A stretch of 64,000 nucleotides of DNA from Neoechinorhynchus agilis (taxonomy: Eukaryota > Acanthocephala): NCBI GenBank assembly GCA_051530055.1, contig CM121341.1:17856001-17920000 (forward strand), read 5' to 3'. The notes beneath the pieces are model-generated. The model did no database searches and was not told the origin of the DNA. It saw nothing but the letters and a program-made list of their open reading frames with translations. A program made the position numbers and the translations under genes. Below, in pieces: positions 1-9,164 of the stretch. Position 1 is the first letter of the stretch; each line of letters opens with the position of its first letter.

Positions 1-508
1 CCATCCGAATTCATTTAACACTTTTTGGGACTGAGAAATGAAACCTGTATTAATATCATTTTCCGAAAATTAAACTATTTGTGTTTTTACCATTACCTGT
101 TAGAAAGAGACCTGCTGCGAAGGCTTCAGCACATGATAGTTTCGAAGGTTTTCCATAATTCGTTGGATTTGCAGCAACAAGATATGGCAGTTTTCGCAAA
201 TGAAGTTGTCCGAGTGTTCGTAACCTTTGATCACCTTCCATGGCCTTCCAACTAGAGTCAAGAGTAGCCAAACCACTGGAATTAACAAACTGTCGGTCTT
301 CACGACAAAGGTAAACCTCAGTGTCATGGTAAAGCATAATGCCACGAAACCCATTCGAATTTTTCATTTTTCGTACGACGCCTCGTCTACAAAGTCGCTC
401 AGCCGTGCACTTTGAAGGATCGCATTGGTTGAAGCAAATAACGCGTAGAGAAACTTCATTCTGGGTTTTCGTCGATCCATTACGATCCTTGTGTTTCCAG
501 TAAAGCAT
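1..508 (-). CDS. TSR3: TSR3, 18S rRNA aminocarboxypropyltransferase (3' end beyond window)
   Basis: Tsr3 transfers the 3-amino-3-carboxypropyl group of S-adenosylmethionine to a hypermodified pseudouridine of 18S rRNA late in cytoplasmic 40S maturation. The first exon (97-508) begins at an ATG and holds the family blocks in order: QCDPSKCTAERL near residue 28, FRGIMLY near 53, DSSW near 84, LPYLVAANPTNYGKPSKLSC near 105, then EAFAAGLFLTG. A 52 bp intron (45-96, donor GTAATG, acceptor ACAG) joins in frame to a second exon at 1-44 reading FISQSQKVLNEFGW, which matches the family's final helix and its FKWG-type motif. The last residues lie outside the window. The tiny intron recurs in other genes here. 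Family assignment is from visible motifs; start choice is likely but upstream exons were not excluded. Confidence 0.9.
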
Positions 509-865
509 ATCTACTCATGAGAGAAGAAAATCGATTAGGAAGGCAAAGCGATTAAATCACGAGCCAGATTTGACTTTGCATCGCTCAGTCGGTTCATTAC
601 AACTACGATATTGTTTGTCCAATCTATCCTTGTGATTTTCCTTCCAAAGAGAGAGGCAAAGAATTTCAAAATCACACTTTCGGTGAAAATAATCCCGGTC
701 ATGACCTATTTGATTTATTTAAGATATTTCGCGAGGTAACCTAGCCTCATCTGGTACTTTCGGTCTTCCAACCATGAAGCTGATTGTCGAGATCGAGTCA
801 ATTTCATCGAAAATCAGGTGGAATTGAGGTATATCATGGAGAGAAAATCCTTCGGGGTGATAAAG

Positions 866-955
866 TTTGAATTTTGGTGATAATAATTTAGGATAAAAAA
901 TATTCTATTGGTGTGAAATATCTTTTATTCGGGATTATCATCACCACAATTCAAA
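866..955. repeat. 90 bp MITE with terminal inverted repeats
   Basis: The ends are inverted repeats of about 22 bp (TTTGAATTTTGGTGATAATA on the left, its near complement ending in CACCACAATTCAAA on the right). The middle shares TGAAATAT...TTATTCGGG with the element at 58562-58651, which also spans 90 bp. Same family by size, ends and core; no coding capacity. Confidence 0.7.
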
Positions 956-1689
956 GATTAAGATATATTTGATTTGTTGAGATTAAGAATGTTAATCCTC
1001 TCGCTGCATTGGACATGACTGCAAGTTCACGAGAAAAACTTTGATATGGTTTTTCTTACGTGCCAGACAGTTTAATCTGCAATTCCATTATCCTACGTAA
1101 AGCAAATTATTAATCGACATGATTTTAAATTAAATGTTCTGATATGGAATTTAAGAAGGATAATACATCACGGGTGGCATACTCACATTAAAATCGAGCA
1201 ATAAATCTCATATATTTGATGGTTTCTATTGTATGCAATACGAAGAGGATACTAGAGGACAAACGTTTTGTTTGATTGATTGCAATTATTTCAATCTGCT
1301 TTTATGTATTAAATTAGTACTAACACGATTTTTTTATTTGCATCGATCCATGATATGTTTTAATTCCATTTATTTAACATCGCACAAGATTGTAAAGGAG
1401 CCTCTACCTATCAATAATCTTATAAATCCCATAAACCTGTTCATTTCAACTGCTGCAAGAAACGTTACTGTAAAAAAGGTTCGATTACTGAAATTTGCTC
1501 GCTATTTCGTTAAGAAAGTGACGGTTGGTACTAGATTTTGGGCCGCGTGAAGTTCGCGATCTCTTGTCAAAGTCAATTGCCGCGTGAACTTTTTACGCTA
1601 TAATTTTTTAATTATCGATCAACGGGCGGCTTCCCTACATTTGCACAATGTATGGAAAAACCGCGGAACTTATTATGTTTTATTTTTTA

Positions 1690-1885
1690 AACTCTGGCCA
1701 GCCGGTAACTTTTTTTCTGTGTCGGTGTGCCCTTTTTCCCGGCGGATGATTTTCCTTGGGCACACAGCCCACCGATCTTGTCCAGGGAAGCGCATGGAAC
1801 CATACGGTTATGAGTTTGTACGCATCCCTCCGGATCCTCAGATACCTCCAGGATTCTGGATTTTTTTCCAGATTGAAAGTAGAAG
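1690..1885. repeat. Dispersed repeat, copy 1 of 3
   Basis: Shares long blocks with 55170-55300 and 61271-61432: a block with GCACACAGCCCACCGATCTT, then GGAAGCGCAT, then ACGGTTATGAGTTTGTAC and CCGGATCCTCAGATACCTCC. No open frame is kept between copies. It is a non-coding interspersed repeat of unknown class. Confidence 0.65.
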
Positions 1886-1982
1886 TAGCGATCACTTTGA
1901 ACCAAATAAGTTAGGTAATTCAATTTTAGGGAATTTCTAGACGAAATCGATGATTAGTACAGTCCAAAGAACTATTGATAAT

Positions 1983-2104
1983 ATTAATTATGATGGTGAA
2001 CTGAAGGAAAAAATTATGAATATATTAATCAGAATTTTCGACCAATGCGTTGGTCTTATTCATTGATTCATAATTTTTTCCTTCAGTTCACCATCATAAT
2101 TAAT
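1983..2104. repeat. Perfect 39 bp inverted repeat (hairpin)
   Basis: Arms 1983-2021 and 2066-2104 are exact reverse complements, read by eye, around a 44 bp spacer. The arm begins ATTAATTATGATGGTGAACT. Perfect identity suggests a young foldback element or recent inverted duplication. Confidence 0.85.
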
Positions 2105-2121
2105 TCCTAAATGAATATCTA

Positions 2122-2350
2122 CACAAAATTGATAATAGTTTACACCCTTCAACGTGGAGATATCAATATTGCGGCTACATTTCAAACGCTAATGATAAGT
2201 GTAATAAATCAAGGAGAAAAATGAACTAATCATCGATCGGAGATAAAAATCCGTAAATTGACGTCATATGTGTAATTTCCTTTTTCGGCAATAAAATTGA
2301 TAATGGTTTACACCTTTCAGCGAAGAGATATCAATATTTCGGCTACTTTG
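2122..2350 (+). repeat. Pair of about 60 bp direct repeats
   Basis: Two blocks, about 2122-2180 and 2285-2345, share AAATTGATAAT, GGTTTACACC/AGTTTACACC, GAGATATCAATATT and CGGCTAC, spaced by about 163 bp. No gene is implied. Confidence 0.6.
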
Positions 2351-2596
2351 TAGAAGATCTCTAAGGGATTATTAAACGCAGTTGAGCGTCATTAATTTCC
2401 GTTTCGAATTGCGCTTCCATTAGTTATTCAAGTCTATTGATTTATTTAATGCGACCCTGATCGATAAATTAATTTATGATAAGATCCCATTTAAGCATAA
2501 AGTGTATAATTAGTGCAGCCAATCAGCGTTAAGAGATTCTCTTGCACCAAATATAGATCGAGTGTTTCCAATTTTCTCTGTTACTCACTAACAAAC

Positions 2597-3562
2597 ATGA
2601 GATACGCTTCGAACGAAATGATGAACAGATATATCAGACCCGAGATGAACCCTAACGTTAATCAACAGCATGGAAACTATCAACCAAGGAACATATCAAA
2701 CGGAAATAACCTCGACGCGGCACCAATACAACGAATGCATTCGGGAGCACATGTCAGACTTGCTCAAATAAATCCTGGTCAAATGTATCCTGTGGTAACC
2801 CCAAGGCCCTTTCGACGAGATGTTAACGAATATAGGGTACGCTACCAACCACCAATCCGTATGAACCCTAGATACCCAAATGCAACAAGAGCAAGCTACA
2901 ATTGCCGTGAACCCAATGCTCAGCCTTATCTACAAACTTCAAGCCAACAATTCGATATGCCACCTGCACGTGTTCCACAAGATACTCCCGAGGAAGTTGA
3001 ATATCTTCCTGAAGCTCAGTCATATTATCTGCCAGATAACGCGATGGGAATACCACAAGAGAGTTTTGACTTTCCGCCATTTGATGTAGAACCCGATATA
3101 TTTCCAGTCAATCGTCAATCTTCACCTGTAAATAGAAACGAAAGCCACAATCAAGTGGAAAAGAGAAGAAGAGATAAAATACGGGAAGGAGTCACTAGAA
3201 TACAGGAATGTTTGCCTGAAACAAATGCGAAGGAATCAACAAGTGAAATCTTAACTAGAGCTTGCAATCGATTGCGGTTTTTAAACATCACGTTAACAAT
3301 GCAAAAGTATTTACGAGGGAAACCGTTAAGTGTCTTTGAACAAAAAAATTTAAACGAATGCTCAAATCTAGAATATGAAAATTCGCTCAAGATGAATTTT
3401 GAGTTGTTTAATGAGATTCAACCCTCAATTTTCTATTACAGTTACCAAGATATGATGGATCGTCGGTACAGAAAAAGACGATCTCAAGAAGATGTCAACC
3501 TCCAGCAAGACGATGACCAGCAGTTCAGATACTCTCCAAACAAATTTCAAAGACGGCATTAA
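2597..3562 (+). CDS. bHLH transcription factor, class B (E-box) type
   Basis: Single-exon frame of 321 residues from the first ATG; the open frame upstream of it has only non-ATG starts. The N-terminal two thirds is low-complexity, rich in N, Q, P, R and Y. A basic helix-loop-helix domain begins at about residue 178: HNQVEKRRRDKIREGVTRIQ, a short loop, then ILTRACNRLRFLN. The basic region keeps His, Glu and Arg at the positions that read CACGTG-type E-boxes (the H-x3-E-x3-R pattern of USF, Max and MITF-like factors). No leucine zipper follows. The C-terminus is again R/Q/D-rich. Likely nuclear and DNA-binding as a dimer. Targets and orthology are not recognisable. A second bHLH-like gene lies 1.5 kb downstream on the same strand. 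Confidence 0.8.
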   Translation: MRYASNEMMNRYIRPEMNPNVNQQHGNYQPRNISNGNNLDAAPIQRMHSGAHVRLAQINPGQMYPVVTPRPFRRDVNEYRVRYQPPIRMNPRYPNATRASYNCREPNAQPYLQTSSQQFDMPPARVPQDTPEEVEYLPEAQSYYLPDNAMGIPQESFDFPPFDVEPDIFPVNRQSSPVNRNESHNQVEKRRRDKIREGVTRIQECLPETNAKESTSEILTRACNRLRFLNITLTMQKYLRGKPLSVFEQKNLNECSNLEYENSLKMNFELFNEIQPSIFYYSYQDMMDRRYRKRRSQEDVNLQQDDDQQFRYSPNKFQRRH

Positions 3563-5021
3563 GTGCCACATGTCACACTTTTTGTTAAATATATTAAAAT
3601 TTAATTAATTTATGTTTGTTATTTGATTTAGCAGCAATATACGCATTGATGAATTAAGCTAGCGTTATGCAATTGTTTTCACAATTAAGATGAATAATCG
3701 GAAGCAAACGATAACATAATGGTGCATGCTACTGGCATTTCACTAATTTGTTTCCCATCAAGTAAAATTTCGCACTGTCTTAAAATACCGGTAATTAAAT
3801 TATGCATGATTTTAAGCTTTAATTACAGTGGTTCATATCAAAAGTGAAAAGATCAATTTTGAAAATATGGGCAGCAGTATAACCCTTTGTCAATTTAATT
3901 TAATCACATCGTAAAACCTAAATACGATAAAAATTAATCACGATCATAAAATCAAATCAAGCTTTTTGGCTAAATGATTAATAAGACCCTGCAGAATTTT
4001 TGACTTCTATACCGGCTTAGTAATCAATCAAAAAAAATGCATAGCGGATTGATAAGAAAATCAAGATTTATGTCGAATTATCTGCCTTTACTGATTAATG
4101 CGATCAATCAAAATTGATATTGTTTTTTAAGTGTGCTGCGTGAAATTCAAAAGATGATTAAAAGGCACTAATGATGTTGTATTCCAAAAGTATGTCTTAT
4201 ACTTAGAATTTAAGCATAATCTCTAGTAGTTTGTCGTGCATACCAAAATGGCTAAATCGCGTACAATTCGACGTGGATGCTCGTCTAAAGCTAATTGAAG
4301 TCTGGAAACCCAATTTTTTCACAGTTTATCGTGAAAATAAACAAAGTTAGTCTGTTCACCTTCACTTTAAGTTACGAATAAAAATGGACTATTTTATGAA
4401 TTATTTGCAAAACTCAATTGTTCATGACACGCTTGTTCATTTATTAAACCTCTTAAGCATTATAACCAACAATTATGAAACTATATAACCGAATCCGGCC
4501 AAAAGGGTACTTCAGTTTCAGCGATCGTGCTATAGGTTCCAAACTTCGTTGTTTCCTAACTTTTACGTGCCTGGGTTTGCTTTAATTAAAATAAAAGGAT
4601 ATATTTTATCCCTGGTATCGAAAAATGGATGATATTGCTTGAGGGAAATATCTTTAGGTCAGCACTGACTTCAATGGCATTTTAAAGTTACTATCCGGTT
4701 CGATAATAAATAGACTTAATTTTTGACTCAGTATCGAACTAATCTTACATGAGAAATCTTTCCGATAGCGTTAAATCCTCAATCATTGCAAATTTACTAA
4801 GCATAAATCATAGAATTTATTCAGCGAAATATCATTTTACTCGTATCAAAAGGTTTAAATCAAATAAAACTGAATCACTTTTCCTGTTGAGAACGAAAGC
4901 ATACTTTTAAAAATGCAACAAACACACAATCGACGTCACTGAGCAATATTTAAATAAGTATCAAATATATACGTTTTGTTGAATCGTGATTTTTTAATAA
5001 AAACTGCACTACGAACATTCA
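3563..5021. other. AT-rich spacer between the two bHLH genes
   Basis: No convincing exon or RNA gene on either strand. AATAAA-like signals are not clear directly after the first gene, though ATATTAAAATTTAATTAA follows within 60 bp. A run of TATA-like sequence (TATTTAAATAAG, ATATATACG) at about 4947-4976 precedes the next ATG by about 50 bp and could be its promoter. Confidence 0.5.
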
Positions 5022-5498
5022 ATGGAAAGGCATGAACGAGAAATCGAAGAGGTATGGAAAGTTGCAGTTGAAAACTATAATAATAACATACGAAAACGAT
5101 CAACAAGGAAAACCCAAACTGAACGACAAAGAAGAGAAAGATGTGTAAAGATTTTGCGCGATCTTGGACGGGAGTTACCCGCTTTGACCATGGAAACTTC
5201 ATGCGAGTGCTTTCTTCAACGAACGTTCAATCACGTTAGACAATGGAAACTTAACTGCATTTTATTGAAACTTGTTTTTAAAGGCAAGCTGAGTGAACTT
5301 GAATGTAAATATTTCGTCTCAGCTGAGGGATATGAGATTGAGAAGGCAATTGGGCGGATCAAGATGGAATATAGCAACCTACCAAAGATTTATTACAAAA
5401 ATTTGAGTTCACTTAAGCACAAGTGGAATTGTTGGAACAAGAGTAGATCGATGCCCGTATTTAAGAAACGGCCTCCAGGAAAGTGTAGGCGAAAATGA
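5022..5498 (+). CDS. Small divergent bHLH-like protein
   Basis: A 158-residue single-exon frame from an ATG. Residues 29-80 fit a bHLH domain: a basic segment TRKTQTERQRRERCVKIL with Glu and Arg at the two most conserved DNA-contact positions, a loop with ELPALTMETS, and a second helix LQRTFNHVRQWKL. The His typical of class B factors is replaced. The remainder is basic, ending KKRPPGKCRRK, which could be a nuclear localisation signal. TATA-like sequence lies just upstream. Same strand as, and 1.5 kb from, the larger bHLH gene, so an old tandem duplication is possible, but identity outside the domain is not visible. Function unknown beyond probable DNA binding. Confidence 0.65.
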   Translation: MERHEREIEEVWKVAVENYNNNIRKRSTRKTQTERQRRERCVKILRDLGRELPALTMETSCECFLQRTFNHVRQWKLNCILLKLVFKGKLSELECKYFVSAEGYEIEKAIGRIKMEYSNLPKIYYKNLSSLKHKWNCWNKSRSMPVFKKRPPGKCRRK

Positions 5499-5535
5499 AT
5501 AGCGAATAATAAGTCTTTAGAATAATTGCATTTTA

Positions 5536-5742
5536 TTAATTGAGAAACAATTCCCAATTGCTAACTTTTAACTCATGATTTTGAAGTTCTGTACGTTTTA
5601 GATAAGAAATGATGAAATCATCAAAGGGATTGTATAAATATATAAACGTCACAAGTGAGGAAAAGTTTAAATGGAAAGTGCTTATACCTGATTTTATGCA
5701 AGAAACTTCAAACATTCCTAAACGCGAAATGTACAAGTCCAT
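5536..5742 (-). CDS. Candidate terminal exon, unrecognised protein
   Basis: Open frame of 68 codons ending in a stop, convergent with the bHLH-like gene. It contains TFIYLYNPFDDFIISYL; a hydrophobic strand followed by YNPF resembles a motif seen in some class I SAM methyltransferases. Upstream on the same strand (about 5830-5980) another open stretch reads GFGPRGLFSDMKGCNIYG, which may be a preceding exon. I could not link the two by good splice sites. It may be a decayed gene. Low confidence, family guess only. Confidence 0.3.
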   Translation of the reverse strand: MDLYISRLGMFEVSCIKSGISTFHLNFSSLVTFIYLYNPFDDFIISYLKRTELQNHELKVSNWELFLN

Positions 5743-7337
5743 TACTTTTTGTCTAGTCTAGCTTGAGGATTAAACACATTTTGCTAGTTCGTTTCTCCTG
5801 ATCCTTACATCATCGAATTGGATTTTTTTATGTAAAACAATCGAAAATTGTCTTATAGGTTACACTACGAACTTCTCGAAACTTTAAAGACTGCTTAATT
5901 ATAACGCCATAAATATTACATCCCTTCATATCACTAAACAACCCGCGTGGTCCAAAGCCTCTTCTATTTATTTTTTCCCTTTTGAATCCTTTAACTTCAG
6001 GTTTATGTGAGTCAAAAATTTCCTTCTAATACCTGTAAAGCGCGACAATTTTTATAGAATGTACTGATTAATTTAATGCAACGCTTTGACTGAGATAAAT
6101 TTTTGCTGTTTCAATTTTCGTGATATTCCTTGCTGTAAAGCAATCCATTGCTATTCTTCACCTTGACATTCGGTCTAGCCGCACTTAAAGAGATTCACTA
6201 ATGTCTCTAAAGGCATATTGTAAGGAATTCGAGCGTGAATCAGTACTGCATTCAGAAAAGCATTAGGTATGACCCTTAATGCAGCGAAGTTTGACATGGA
6301 GCCACAGAACGGTTTTGGAACCGTCTACATTGATATATTGAAGGTTGATAAAATGAGCGTCTTAATTCAATGTCTTGATTCGAACAATTTAAATGTTATT
6401 TCAATGAGCTGCTGAAGATTACACTTAAAGTCGCTTTATTAAACGTATTTGTTACTCATCGCGTCGGATGATAGTGGCGTTTTCCACTACCTTTTTACTA
6501 GAAGGGAAAGAAAAACAACTGCTTTTGTGAGCAATGAAACTTTGACTCAAAGTTTTAAATGTGGTTACATTTGTCTATTCTGAGGGCTTTATAAACGCTT
6601 TCGCATTAAAGAAGGATGCAGAACGTTCTGATACTTCGTAAAGCTATAACAAACCCGTTTTGTCTACCTAACGCACAGAAAGTATAAATGCGGCATTTCA
6701 AATGGCGATAATGATGGTCTGATTTTCCGAATTTAAAATTGAATGGGCTTAAAGTGGAACGTTGGAATTTCAAAAATATCTCCTACGGCAATGCCTGAAG
6801 ATGTTTAACACCTTCTATTTTGATGTGAAATAGTACTCCAGCTATCTAGACAGAAACGATACAGTCTACCTGGTAGTTAAGGAAATTTGATATTGCTGCA
6901 AAGCGAAATAAAGCATTTATTGCCGTTGTCGACATTGACTTTTTATTTTTTGGAATAAGGCACCGAGCTGATAAAATGATTACCGAAAATCTCGGTATGG
7001 AAGTTAAAGGTTATATGTGATATGGAACTATGATTTCAATTTAAATCAATATCTCAATTTAATAGGATTTCGTCCTCTCTAAGTACGTAAATACGATAAA
7101 TCCTTCGGAAGGGCCCCTATCGCTCGTATTTCTTGGCCGATCTGCGCTTTCATTTATAGTTTTTATCCTCGATTTTATATAGAATTAGCGTTTATACAGG
7201 AATTTAAGGTAAAAACGCGTTATTCTCTTTGATAGCACCTAAAACACAACATCCTTTCGGAAGATGTCAGGAGATAGCGACTGGAAAGGGAATCGGACAC
7301 TACATAAGATCTTATATTCCTTTCTTTGACTACAAGA
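5743..7337. other. Spacer upstream of PEX19 exon
   Basis: No exon is supported. The missing N-terminal part of PEX19 should lie here or further upstream if the gene is intact. The short frame from ATG 7264 (MSGDSDWKGN...) is not continuous with it. Several ATG-containing stretches end within 20 codons. Confidence 0.4.
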
Positions 7338-7784
7338 TCCGATGTTATAAACAAATCCTTTCAATCTAACACAGATTATAGTTCCAAAGTACTGAAATCA
7401 AAAGAGAAATTAAATGTGCTACCCAGTATTCAAGACTTACAGGATGCCATTATGTCAGCCAACGATGAAATAATAGATTACAGCGACAGCGAAATGGATT
7501 CATTGAGAGACCGAAATTCATTAATGGACGCAATGTTCGACTCATTTCTCGATTCTACGGTAATGTTACCGGCTTGCCAGTCTGCACTTGAATCCTATGA
7601 CAGAGGACAGATCGACGAGGAAAACTATAGAAAGCAGAGAGAAATAATCATGAAGCTTTGTGATCTGTACAGAGAAAATCCAATGCCAAAAGAAGAAATT
7701 TTCAATCAGTTTAGAGAACTTGAGAAATTGGGAGATCCACCGCCTCGATTGATCAGTGCGTTAGATAATTGTAACGTAATGTGA
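7338..7784 (+). CDS. PEX19: PEX19 C-terminal exon (peroxisomal membrane protein chaperone)
   Basis: PEX19 binds newly made peroxisomal membrane proteins in the cytosol and docks on PEX3. This exon encodes about 148 residues. The end matches the PEX19 C-terminal domain: LESYDRGQIDEENYRKQREI, IMKLCDLY, then EKLGDPPPRLI, and it finishes in CNVM, a CaaX farnesylation box as in animal PEX19 (human ends CLIM). A pyrimidine-rich tract and AG at about 7315-7337 give a good acceptor, so upstream exons with the PEX3-binding N-terminus are expected, but I could not find them. The frame is closed by an in-frame stop just upstream. Either distant exons, an unusual intron, or a truncated copy. Confidence 0.75.
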   Translation, partial: SDVINKSFQSNTDYSSKVLKSKEKLNVLPSIQDLQDAIMSANDEIIDYSDSEMDSLRDRNSLMDAMFDSFLDSTVMLPACQSALESYDRGQIDEENYRKQREIIMKLCDLYRENPMPKEEIFNQFRELEKLGDPPPRLISALDNCNVM

Positions 7785-7809
7785 TTTAATTAGGAACATC
7801 GCAATCAAG

Positions 7810-8600
7810 AAGAGTAAATGAAGACAAGGGAGGTGGGACTGTTTTTTGAAGGGGTGTTGATGTGGGATCGGAGGCTTTGTAAAGGAGATGACAAATTAGG
7901 AGTCTTTCCTTGTTCTCTGGTTATTAAGGAAAGATTGGTTTGGGGGAGGAAAGATTTTTGGTAGATAGTGGTACGAGCGAGGGGGGATGAAAAAGGTTGG
8001 GGTTACGGGTGTTTACGAAGGAAGAGTATTTAGAGAGAAGAAGACGGAGTGCGTTTTTGGAGAAAATGGAGAGGAGGTGGGCGTCGAGGGGAGGAGTGAA
8101 GTCCCACATATTTTCGCTGCTCTCTTATGGAAGGTTTCGAGGGAATGGAGAGCATTGGTGGAAAGGGCGAGGAAAGTGGGGAAGGCGTATGTAAATATAG
8201 GAAGGATGGCAGAAAGATAAAAGTGGGCAAGGTGTTAAGGGGATACAACGCGACGCCGGAGGAGTTTGAGGAGGTAAAGACGAGGATTATCTTTAGAGAG
8301 GGTAAATGAAATGTGGGCATACCATTTAGGGTTTTCTTGGAAAGTCAGGCCCAGTATTCGGAGAGAAGAGGAGTGTTGGAGGGGGAGAGGGAGAGGCGCG
8401 GGGATAAGGTTGCGTTTGGAAATGTGGGGGACAAGCTCAAAAGATTTGGATAAATTTAGGGAGAGGTTTAGGGTGGAGAGCGAGGAAATGAGATAGTTGA
8501 GCTCGTCCATGGTTGTGGAGAGGGAGAGAGAGGGAGATGCGATGGAAATGACGGTGAGATCATCTAAGTTACTAAGCGCCATATCTAAGTTTGTTCAGTC
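7810..8600 (-). mobile_element. LINE fragment (non-LTR reverse transcriptase, degraded)
   Basis: On the minus strand the reading frames give a non-LTR reverse transcriptase thumb region: LDDLTVISIASPSLSL, then SSSLRILGLTFQENPKWYAH and RLYLLKLLRR, followed in other frames by LPSFLYLHTPSPLSSPFPP. The YADD-type box reads NLDD and the frame is broken several times. The plus strand is strikingly purine-rich over the whole segment. Related sequence recurs at 40750-40945. Confidence 0.7.
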
Positions 8601-8739
8601 AAACTTTTTTAAAAGTAAAATTTACGAACAAAGTTCACGGAAAAGCAACTTAAACACCAATGTTCGTTGGGAAAATAATCTGCCATGAAAGAGATCTTTA
8701 CTTAGCTCGGCACTTAGATTTAAGGAGTTATCGAGTAGA

Positions 8740-8890
8740 CTCCAAGCCAAGACAGGAAATACAAGAGCTGGTGCCTTCCTACGCGAAAACATTGGTCTCG
8801 CGATCCAAAGAAACGCAGCGAGCGTCGTCGCGGCCGCTGAGAGGAGGGCGAATCCTCTACTTCGAGGACGGCGGTCATCTTTTAACGTTT
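8740..8890 (+). mobile_element. 3' fragment of LINE with restriction-like endonuclease
   Basis: One frame reads TGNTRAGAFLRENIGLAIQ then RNAASVVAAAERRA, the terminal peptide of the element seen whole at 14860-17765 (TGDP...FL.QNIS.AVQRGNAAS). Only the 3' end is present, as expected for a 5'-truncated LINE copy. Confidence 0.7.
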
Positions 8891-9164
8891 CTTAGAAAAT
8901 CAAAAATTACTTCATAAAAGAAAATTACTAAAAATAAGATATGCTTAACATTTCAGATCGCCAGCAGTAACAATGTCTGATCACGGATTCTTCCGTATTT
9001 TATGGTTGAATGCGTTGTTTTCCTTATTCATAAACGAATTCTTCACAGCAGAAAATGTGAGGACATGGTGATGGTAGTTTCGAAATATAAGTTCCCGTTA
9101 TAATTGGGAATTTGGTCACTGTCTTTATGGCGGTAACTGCCACATTTTCGATTTTGTGATCTCT

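Larger units (their letters stand above)
509..2596. other. Repeat-bearing intergenic region
   Basis: No host gene is supported here. It holds a 90 bp MITE, a copy of a dispersed repeat, a perfect palindrome and a pair of direct repeats, each listed separately. Short open frames at 1233-1550 and 1584-1940 match nothing, and the second lies over a repeat. Just before the bHLH gene the sequence has CCAAT near 2519 and TATAAT near 2505, which might be promoter elements. Confidence 0.6.
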
